NCBI GenBank assembly: GCA_004552195.1
Contig: SFPC01000087.1
Coordinates: 1-10,033 of the forward strand
Reading direction: 5' to 3'
Source of the DNA: Bacteroidales bacterium
Lineage (GTDB): Bacteria; Bacteroidota; Bacteroidia; Bacteroidales; Bacteroidaceae
Length of the DNA stretch: 10,033 nucleotides
The number at the start of each line of letters is the position of its first letter. Within the stretch, counting starts at the first letter, position 1. Below are positions 1 through 5,159 of this stretch, piece after piece. The notes below the pieces were generated by a model. That model was not told the DNA's origin, searched no databases, and was given only the letters and a program-made list of their open reading frames with translations. Both the position numbers and the translations under genes were made by a program.

Positions 1-1
1 C

Positions 2-2248
2 AAAACCTCCATGTTTGCACTCTTCAAAATTGAGAGTGTCGAAGAGGATGGCCAGACCTATTACACCTTCAAGGTGGCCTCTTCTCCTGAAGGTCAGGGA
101 TACTACATTCCTGCCGTAAATGCAGGTGGCAAACACTATGCTGGAACTACCGCAGCGAAGTATAGTATTACCGTAAAAGACGCAGAGAACGGTTATTTCA
201 TCATAAAGTTGAAGGGCAGCAATAACAAATTCAACTGTGATGACGCAACGTTTACCGGTTGGACTGATGAAGGAGACAACGGCCAGTACCGGCTGGTGCC
301 CGTGACGCGCGGCAGCGAAACCTACTCCAACTACGCTGTTACCTACAGCATCAAGGTAGGCGAAGAAGTGAAGGAAAGCGGCTCCAGACGCGCTTGGGGC
401 GGTGAAACCTATGGCTCCAGTCTTCCTTGCTCCTATTACTATAACACACCTACGCTCGTCGGTGGCAACAACGTAGTGGAAGATGGAAACACCGACTTCG
501 TCTACACTACCACTTTGAAGAGTGGCAATGAAGGTACAATCCCTGTAACCTTCTCCACGGCAGAAGCGAAGAAATGGTACAACGTGCAGATTGTAAACGA
601 CGGAACGCGCACCGTACAGGCTAAACTTGATGGTCAAACTTGGCAAGTTTCCACAGAAGTCAGTGCCTTAAGTGCAGAAGCATTCAGCAGCAACTACGCC
701 AATTTCAACAATGCAGTGTGGGCTTTCGTTGAGGATGGCCTGGGCGTGAAGGTGTACAACAGAGGAAGAAACCAATATTTGAATTGGACTTCAGGCGCAG
801 CCACCTTTACCAATGAGGCTGCTGCCACTCGCTTCTATTTTGCAACCAATACCAACTCTGAAGGCAAAGGCTTCAGCTTGTGGACAGGTTCGGGCAATCA
901 GTATCTCAATGCCAGCGTGACATATAACACTGTTGCTAATGCGCGTCTTGGAGTTTGGGATAATCCCGGCTCTAAGACAGACAACGGTTCTCGTTTCCTC
1001 GTTCAGGATGTAGATATGGACATTGTTCGTGCTTGCTTGCCCATTCCTGAGGCCAACGAAGCAAACGAAAATTACGTGACGGCATTCGTTGCTGCCGATA
1101 AGGCACAGGTTGATGCCCTTTTGGCAGGTGGAGAAACTCTTGAAGCATACGATGAAGTTTCGAAGTATCTCAACGTAGCATCGGCCGATATCACCGAAGG
1201 CGCATACTACCGCATTGGCAACGTGAATTTCGGTGCAGATTTTAACAAGTACATCTCTTCCGAAAACATCTTTGTAGGCACCGACGGTGAACTGTCTACT
1301 GCATACAATGCAAATAACGACCTGGATCGTGTAGTGAAACGCGTGACAGGAGACGGCAACTTCGCCTCTATGCTTTGGAAGCTCGAAAAGAAGGGCGACG
1401 GAACTTATTGGGTGAGAAATGCCAACACCGGCTGCAACCTCTCTTCCTACGTAGGCTCGGGTCTCGACATGCCTATCGCCAAGAATTCCGGTGGTACTTA
1501 CACCTTCAAGGCCGTTCCAGCAGCAACGTTCTCTGGCAACGACGGCAAGACCATGCTCCAGATCCTCGTAGATGGCCACCGCATCAATGCCTACAATGGC
1601 AAGAATGGTACATTAATCTGCGACTACGAAGGCAACCACGACAACGATGGTGGCAACTACTGGCAGCTCGAGAAGGTTACGGCCGTGCCCGTCCAGATTT
1701 CCGAGGCCCTCTACGCCACTGTATCCTATCCCTTCCCCGTTCAGGTAGACCAGACCGCAGGTGTCACTGCCTACTACGCCACCCATGCTGAAGGCGGCAA
1801 GCTCACGCTCGCCGAATACGCCAACGGCATCATCCCCGCCGGCCAGGGTGCCATCCTCGCCGCCACTGAAGCCAAGAGCGTGAACCTCGCCATCCTCTCT
1901 TCCGCAGACCCCGTGGAAGGCAACATCCTCCAGGGCGCAGCCGCCAAGCGCATCGGCTTTGACGCCAACTCCAACTACTTCCTCGGCATGGATGCTGACA
2001 GCAAAGTGAAGTTCCTCCTCGGCGAAATCACCACCGTACCGGCCAACAAGGCTTATCTGCCCGCCGCCAACGTGACGAACAGCTACAATGCACTGGCATT
2101 CAACTTCGGCGGTGAAAGCACAGGCATCGCCAACACGCTGAAGGACAAGGAAAATGTGCAGTACTTCGACCTCAACGGCCGCGTAGTGCTCTATCCCTCC
2201 AACGGTGTCTTCATCACCAACACGGGCAAGAAGGTATTCATCAAGTAA
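2..2248 (+). CDS. Large secreted multi-module protein, 5' end missing (C-terminal ~748 residues)
   Basis: The reading frame is open to the left edge, and the first ATG (position 11) starts without a signal peptide, so I read this as the 3' part of a longer gene. Residue numbers here count from that ATG. Three stretches (about 1-98, 185-335 and 385-556) look like repeated beta-rich carbohydrate-binding modules of beta-trefoil or ricin-like style. They are rich in Gly, Asn and aromatics and close with similar strands (QYRLVPV, RFLVQDV, YWQLEKV). From about 560 to 700 follows a beta-rich segment (LYATVSYPFPVQV ... IIPAGQGAIL) of a type I associate with secreted Prevotella proteins. The end (about 706-745) is a sorting-signal-like tail, YFDLNGRVV ... 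NGVFI ... KKVFIK. This suggests an exported, surface-attached or released protein, perhaps glycan-binding. Any catalytic domain would lie upstream, outside the window. The fold assignment is by eye and uncertain; that the gene is real and secreted is well supported. Confidence 0.8.
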   Translation, partial: KTSMFALFKIESVEEDGQTYYTFKVASSPEGQGYYIPAVNAGGKHYAGTTAAKYSITVKDAENGYFIIKLKGSNNKFNCDDATFTGWTDEGDNGQYRLVPVTRGSETYSNYAVTYSIKVGEEVKESGSRRAWGGETYGSSLPCSYYYNTPTLVGGNNVVEDGNTDFVYTTTLKSGNEGTIPVTFSTAEAKKWYNVQIVNDGTRTVQAKLDGQTWQVSTEVSALSAEAFSSNYANFNNAVWAFVEDGLGVKVYNRGRNQYLNWTSGAATFTNEAAATRFYFATNTNSEGKGFSLWTGSGNQYLNASVTYNTVANARLGVWDNPGSKTDNGSRFLVQDVDMDIVRACLPIPEANEANENYVTAFVAADKAQVDALLAGGETLEAYDEVSKYLNVASADITEGAYYRIGNVNFGADFNKYISSENIFVGTDGELSTAYNANNDLDRVVKRVTGDGNFASMLWKLEKKGDGTYWVRNANTGCNLSSYVGSGLDMPIAKNSGGTYTFKAVPAATFSGNDGKTMLQILVDGHRINAYNGKNGTLICDYEGNHDNDGGNYWQLEKVTAVPVQISEALYATVSYPFPVQVDQTAGVTAYYATHAEGGKLTLAEYANGIIPAGQGAILAATEAKSVNLAILSSADPVEGNILQGAAAKRIGFDANSNYFLGMDADSKVKFLLGEITTVPANKAYLPAANVTNSYNALAFNFGGESTGIANTLKDKENVQYFDLNGRVVLYPSNGVFITNTGKKVFIK

Positions 2249-2293
2249 ATGCCGTATCCACAGTCATTCCATTATTAACCCTCAAAAGATTTA

Positions 2294-2479
2294 ATGAAAA
2301 TGAGAAAGCAATATATCGCTCCCAAGGCTTCCACCGTCAGCATTGCCTGCGAAGGCATGCTGGCCGCCAGCACCACGATGAAGCTGGGCGGAACCAACAA
2401 AATTAACGAAGAGAGAGCAGTGCTCTCCGAAGGACGCGGCTGGGAAAGCTCCGAATGGTCCGAATGGTCGGAAGACTAA
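2294..2479 (+). CDS. Small 61-residue protein with KQYIAP N-terminus and Trp-Ser-Glu repeat tail
   Basis: This short gene begins 45 bases after the large secreted protein and is followed by hairpins and a terminator, so it probably shares that transcript. The N-terminus (MKMRKQYIAPKASTVSIACEG) and the 'GMLAAS' stretch resemble a loose group of 50-80 residue proteins that I know from Prevotella and Bacteroides genomes; their function is unknown. It has no convincing signal peptide or membrane span. The C-terminus is acidic and repetitive (SSEWSEWSED), encoded by two identical 9-base units (TCCGAATGG, 2450-2467) and a third diverged unit. A second in-frame ATG at 2300 could be the true start and would remove two residues. 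There is no Shine-Dalgarno, as is usual in the phylum. A peptide precursor or a small partner of the upstream secreted protein are both possible, but neither is shown by the sequence. Confidence 0.7.
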   Translation: MKMRKQYIAPKASTVSIACEGMLAASTTMKLGGTNKINEERAVLSEGRGWESSEWSEWSED

Positions 2480-2522
2480 CCACCGTCCGGAAGCCCCATC
2501 TGGCTTCCTGAACCCATAGTGC

Positions 2523-2560
2523 CGGGAGCGGACGGCCACCCAACGGACGCTCCGCTCCCG
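2523..2560. repeat. 10-bp perfect inverted repeat (hairpin)
   Basis: CGGGAGCGGA at 2523-2532 pairs exactly with TCCGCTCCCG at 2551-2560 across an 18-base loop. There is no T run directly after it, so it is not a classical terminator. It may protect the 3' end of the transcript of the small protein gene just upstream. Confidence 0.6.
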
Positions 2561-2624
2561 ACCTCAACCACTTGCGGGAAGTAGGTAGCCCGCAGGTATT
2601 TAACGTAATTTTTTTCATTCTGTT

Positions 2625-2658
2625 AGGGCAGTTCGAAGTGATTCGCGCTGCCCTTTTT
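2625..2658 (+). terminator. Rho-independent terminator after the small protein gene
   Basis: AGGGCAG (2625-2631) pairs with CTGCCCT (2648-2654). The stem continues through a T-G pair and one mismatch into CGAA (2634-2637) with TTCG (2642-2645), closed by a GTGA loop, which has the stable GNRA form. A T run (2654-2658) follows immediately. The T run lies only on the right side, so it serves plus-strand transcription, ending the transcript of the large secreted protein and the small protein. Confidence 0.8.
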
Positions 2659-2671
2659 ATTGGCAGTAAAT

Positions 2672-2742
2672 GGGGAGTTTCGCCTGCCGCCGGAAGTGTT
2701 GCAGGACTTGTTCTAACCTACTCGGCGACTTGTGAAATCCCC
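2672..2742. other. Possible structured RNA element upstream of frr
   Basis: GGGGAGTTTC (2672-2681) can pair with GAAATCCCC (2734-2742), giving nine base pairs with one bulged G. The 52-base interior holds a second hairpin, CCTGC (2683-2687) with GCAGG (2701-2705). The element lies after the terminator and before the frr promoter box, so if transcribed it would need its own promoter or readthrough. I recognise no known riboswitch or RNA family. Chance pairing in GC-rich DNA is a real alternative. Confidence 0.25.
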
Positions 2743-2859
2743 CTCCGCCACCCCGGACGACGAGCCGTGGAACCACCCCCTCGGTCCACGCCCGTCCGCC
2801 TCCCGAGGCACAACGGAAAAAATCATCCCACTTTTTTTCCATCTTCAACGGCCTTGCTG

Positions 2860-2867
2860 TATATTTG
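2860..2867 (+). promoter_or_regulatory. Bacteroidota -7 promoter box for frr
   Basis: TATATTTG matches the Bacteroidota -7 consensus TAnnTTTG exactly. It lies 36 bases before the frr ATG, so the leader would be roughly 30 bases. The expected TTTG-type -33 box is poor; a T-rich tract (2832-2838) occupies that place. The box also shows that the longer in-frame start (TTG at 2865) cannot be the frr start, because it lies inside the promoter. Confidence 0.65.
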
Positions 2868-2903
2868 CACAGACATAATCATCTCCAACAAGAATATCAC
2901 ACC

Positions 2904-3464
2904 ATGCTCGACGTAAAGAAACTCCTCAACGACTGCGAGGAAAAAATGGAAATGAGCGTTATGCACCTGGAAGAAACGCTCGCACAAATTCGCGCCGGTA
3001 AGGCCAACATACACATACTGGACGACCTCCGCGTCAACTCTTACGGCTCGATGGTGCCCATCAACAATGTGGCAGCCGTTACCACGCCCGACGCACGCAC
3101 CATTGCCATCAAACCGTGGGACAAGCAGATGTTCCGCGTCATCGAGAAGGCTATCATTGACTCGACCATCGGCATCATGCCGGAGAACAACGGCGAAATT
3201 ATCCGCCTGGGCATTCCGCCCCTCACCGAGGAACGCCGCCGCTCGCTGACCAAACAATGTGCCAAAGAGGCCGAGGAAACCAAAGTGGCCATCCGCAACG
3301 CTCGACGAGAGGGCATCGACAAACTGAAAAAGGCCGTGAAGGATGGGCTCTCCGAAGACGTGGAGAAAGACGCCGAAGCCGACTTGCAGAAAATCCACGA
3401 TAAGAAAGTGAAACGCATCGAGGAAATTCTGGCCGATAAGAACAAGGAAATCATGACGGTGTAA
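2904..3464 (+). CDS. frr: Ribosome recycling factor
   Basis: The 186-residue product is the usual length for ribosome recycling factor, the cytosolic protein that works with EF-G to split the post-termination ribosome and release mRNA and tRNA. Family landmarks are in order: IRAGKA (29-34), YGSMVPINNVA (47-57), ARTIAIKPWDK (64-74), the hinge-side IPPLTEERRR (104-113) and the conserved RNARREGID (131-139). Domain I (the three-helix bundle) is formed by about 1-29 and 105-186, and domain II by about 30-104. I chose the ATG at 2904 because it gives the family-typical start MLDVKK and lies correctly downstream of the TATATTTG promoter box. The frame extends a further 13 residues upstream to a TTG, but that TTG falls within the promoter. 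rsgA follows 124 bases later on the same strand, so the two ribosome-related genes are probably co-transcribed. Confidence 0.96.
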   Translation: MLDVKKLLNDCEEKMEMSVMHLEETLAQIRAGKANIHILDDLRVNSYGSMVPINNVAAVTTPDARTIAIKPWDKQMFRVIEKAIIDSTIGIMPENNGEIIRLGIPPLTEERRRSLTKQCAKEAEETKVAIRNARREGIDKLKKAVKDGLSEDVEKDAEADLQKIHDKKVKRIEEILADKNKEIMTV

Positions 3465-3510
3465 GCCACGCGAAACGCTCACTCACACCTGAACTCGCAA
3501 GCCGGCACGC

Positions 3511-3552
3511 ACCGGAAGTCAGGCCCCACAAACGCAGGGGAGGACCTCCGGT
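3511..3552. other. Imperfect hairpin between frr and rsgA
   Basis: ACCGGA (3511-3516) pairs with TCCGGT (3547-3552). The stem continues as GTC with GAC after one mismatch, then CCCC (3524-3527) with GGGG (3537-3540) around a 9-base loop. No T run follows, so it is not a standard terminator. It may be an mRNA-stability or processing element separating frr from rsgA. No convincing TAnnTTTG promoter is visible in the gap. Confidence 0.45.
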
Positions 3553-3588
3553 ACGAGTCGGCCTGCGCTTTGAACGAATTCATACACA

Positions 3589-4524
3589 TTGCACGGAAAA
3601 GTCATTAAATCGACCGGGAGCGTCTACACCGTGAGAACCGATGAGGGCTGTCTCGTTGACTGCAAGGTGAAAGGAAACTTCCGCCTGCGCGGCATACGCT
3701 CCACTAACCCCGTGGCCGTGGGCGACGGGGTAACTATCACCGAGCCTCACAACGGTCAGCCGGCTTACATCAAGGAGCTGGACGACCGCCGCAACTACAT
3801 CATTCGCAAAGCCTCGAACCTGTCGAAACAAAGCCATATCCTGGCGGCCAACGTGGACCTCGCGCTCCTGATGGTCACCGTGGCACGCCCCGAAACGAGC
3901 ACCACCTTCATCGACCGCTTCCTGGCTTCGGCCGAGGCGTACCGCGTGCCGGTGAGCATCGTCTTTAACAAAACGGACGACCTCCAACCCGACGAACACG
4001 AACGCTTGGAGCTGCTCTGCCACACGTATCGCTCCATCGGCTACGACTGCTACTGCATTTCGGCCCTGAAGGCCACGGGCACGGACGCGCTGCGGCAGCT
4101 GCTGCAAGGGAAGACGACGCTGCTGGCCGGCCACTCGGGCGTGGGGAAATCGACTTTGCTCAACCTGCTCGTGCCGGAGGCACACGCGCGCACGGCACAC
4201 GTGTCGGAGGCGCACGGAACGGGGATGCACACCACGACTTACAGCGAACTCTACGAGCTGCAGGACGGCGGCGCGCTCATCGACATTCCGGGCATCAAGG
4301 GCTTCGGCACGTTCAACATGGAGCCGGAGGAGGTGGCCCACTACTTCCGCGACATTTTCCGCCTCTCCGCCGGTTGCCGCTTCTCTAACTGCACGCACAC
4401 GCACGAGCCGGGATGCGCCGTGCTCGACGCGCTCGAAAATCTGCAATTGGCTCCTTCGCGCTACGCTTCGTACCTCTCCATGCTGGAGGACAAGGAGGAA
4501 GGAAAATACCGCGCTGCTTACTAA
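3589..4524 (+). CDS. rsgA: Ribosome small-subunit-dependent GTPase A (TTG start)
   Basis: RsgA is a circularly permuted GTPase that binds the 30S subunit late in assembly and hydrolyses GTP to check and release assembly factors. The 311-residue protein shows the full layout. An N-terminal OB fold (about 1-75) is followed by the G4 motif NKTD (127-130), G5 around SAL (158-160), G1 P-loop GHSGVGKS (181-188) and G3 DIPG (232-235). The C-terminal zinc-binding motif uses C263, C268, H270 and C276. The permuted motif order (G4-G5-G1-G3) is diagnostic. The start codon is TTG: an in-frame TGA lies at 3571-3573, there is no ATG between it and the OB fold, and starting at TTG gives the family-like N-terminus M-H-G-K-V-I-K. 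The next gene starts 54 bases after the stop with no obvious terminator between. Confidence 0.96.
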   Translation: MHGKVIKSTGSVYTVRTDEGCLVDCKVKGNFRLRGIRSTNPVAVGDGVTITEPHNGQPAYIKELDDRRNYIIRKASNLSKQSHILAANVDLALLMVTVARPETSTTFIDRFLASAEAYRVPVSIVFNKTDDLQPDEHERLELLCHTYRSIGYDCYCISALKATGTDALRQLLQGKTTLLAGHSGVGKSTLLNLLVPEAHARTAHVSEAHGTGMHTTTYSELYELQDGGALIDIPGIKGFGTFNMEPEEVAHYFRDIFRLSAGCRFSNCTHTHEPGCAVLDALENLQLAPSRYASYLSMLEDKEEGKYRAAY

Positions 4525-4578
4525 ACCGCCGAGGCTGACGCACCGGCATCACACTAACTCAACCTGTTCTTTCTGTTT

Positions 4579-5040
4579 ATGACACTCATCTTGATATTGG
4601 CCGCACTGGCGTTAGTGCTGGCATTTGTGGAAATAGTGATTGTTCCGGGCTTTGGCCTGGCGGGCATGGGAGCCATACTCTGTGCGCTGATTGACGTAGT
4701 GATTATCTACTCGGAACACGGACTGCTATGGGCCGTAGTAGCCATCGTGGCTGCTCTCGCGGTGTTAGGACTGATGCTTTGGTGGGTTTCGCGGTCGAGA
4801 ACGATGGACAAAATGGCCTTGCACACGAGTATCGACTCGACTAACGCCACACCGGAACAGCTCTCGGTGAGGGTGGGCGACGTGGGCACGGCGCTCACGC
4901 GCTTGGCCTTGGTGGGCAACGCTGAAATCGGGGGAAAAACGGTGGAAGTGAAGTCGTCAGGCGCATTTATCAACCCGGGAACGCCCATCCGCGTGGTGCG
5001 GGTGAACGAGGCGAACATCACGGTGGAGGCCATCGGCTGA
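4579..5040 (+). CDS. Short NfeD-like membrane protein
   Basis: The 153-residue protein has three hydrophobic spans near the N-terminus (about 2-22, 26-45 and 49-70). A soluble C-terminal OB-fold domain follows (about 93-153) with the NfeD-type pattern VGDVGTALT ... SSGAFINPGTPIRVV ... ITVEAIG. This is the short form of the family, without the ClpP-like serine protease domain of long NfeD proteins. Short NfeD proteins usually act with flotillin-like scaffold proteins in membrane microdomain organisation. No flotillin or FloA gene is visible here; the next gene encodes a secreted protease. The gene is probably the last of an frr-rsgA-nfeD run. The stop codon overlaps an ATG (TGATG, 5038-5042) that opens the long upstream version of the next frame, but I do not think that start is used. 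Family assignment is good; the biological role is inferred. Confidence 0.85.
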   Translation: MTLILILAALALVLAFVEIVIVPGFGLAGMGAILCALIDVVIIYSEHGLLWAVVAIVAALAVLGLMLWWVSRSRTMDKMALHTSIDSTNATPEQLSVRVGDVGTALTRLALVGNAEIGGKTVEVKSSGAFINPGTPIRVVRVNEANITVEAIG

Positions 5041-5070
5041 TGCCGGTGTCCAAAGGTAGCACGCCGGCCG

Positions 5071-5106
5071 GATGCCGAACGGACGCACCGGGACGGACGG
5101 CATTTG
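5071..5106 (+). terminator. Weak candidate terminator after the NfeD-like gene
   Basis: ATGCCG (5072-5077) pairs with CGGCAT (5098-5103) around a 20-base loop. A short broken T tract (TTTGTTG) follows. The long loop and poor T tract make this weak. It overlaps the possible -33 element of the protease promoter, so termination and initiation may be closely packed here. Confidence 0.3.
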
Positions 5107-5130
5107 TTGCCACGCGCCCTGATACGTTTC
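5103..5130 (+). promoter_or_regulatory. Candidate Bacteroidota promoter for the M6 metalloprotease
   Basis: A TTTG (-33 type, 5103-5106) is followed after 16 bases by TACGTTTC (5123-5130). The latter matches the TAnnTTTG consensus at every fixed position but the last. The spacing is slightly shorter than usual. It would start transcription about 25 bases before the ATG at 5160, which supports that start over the ATG at 5040. Confidence 0.45.
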
Positions 5131-5159
5131 ATTTGGAAATACAACAAATACATACGACT

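Larger units (their letters stand above)
2480..2903. other. 424-base gene-free region with several inverted repeats
   Basis: No convincing gene is visible. The open frames here on both strands lack family-like sequence and look like by-products of high GC. From left to right the region holds a 10-bp inverted repeat (2523-2560), a second hairpin (CTTGCGGG 2571-2578 with CCCGCAGG 2589-2596, one G-T pair) followed by a T run at 2609-2615, and a Rho-independent terminator (2625-2658). Next are a longer possible structured element (2672-2742), two overlapping GC hairpins (CGTGGA 2766-2771 with TCCACG 2785-2790, and CCTCGG 2779-2784 with CCGAGG 2803-2808), and the frr promoter box (2860-2867). It may be terminator plus regulatory leader, or the remnant of a lost gene or repeat element. 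Confidence 0.6.

Noticed and set aside
791..1579. A 262-codon minus-strand frame opposite the large secreted protein
   Set aside because: There is no family-like sequence, no promoter or independent start context, and the plus-strand reading is clearly a secreted protein.
2572..2916. Plus-strand frame of 114 codons in the gene-free region before frr
   Set aside because: It passes through the terminator and the frr promoter box and overlaps the frr start; its sequence is low-complexity Pro/Arg/Thr and shows no family resemblance.
2823..3482. A 219-codon minus-strand frame opposite frr
   Set aside because: It is antisense to an unmistakable ribosome recycling factor, and its Phe/Val/His-rich composition is a mirror of the frr codons.
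3580..4446. A 288-codon minus-strand frame opposite rsgA
   Set aside because: rsgA is certain from its GTPase motifs. The antisense frame is rich in Arg, Val, His and Ala as expected for a shadow in high-GC3 DNA.
5051..5058. Exact minus-strand TACCTTTG box after the NfeD-like gene, possibly an antisense promoter
   Set aside because: With six fixed bases, a few such matches are expected by chance in 10 kb on both strands. There is no -33 partner and no minus-strand gene follows.
5040..5159. Longer start for the metalloprotease at ATG 5040, overlapping the NfeD stop
   Set aside because: It would put 40 unrelated residues in front of a good signal peptide and would bypass the candidate promoter at 5103-5130.
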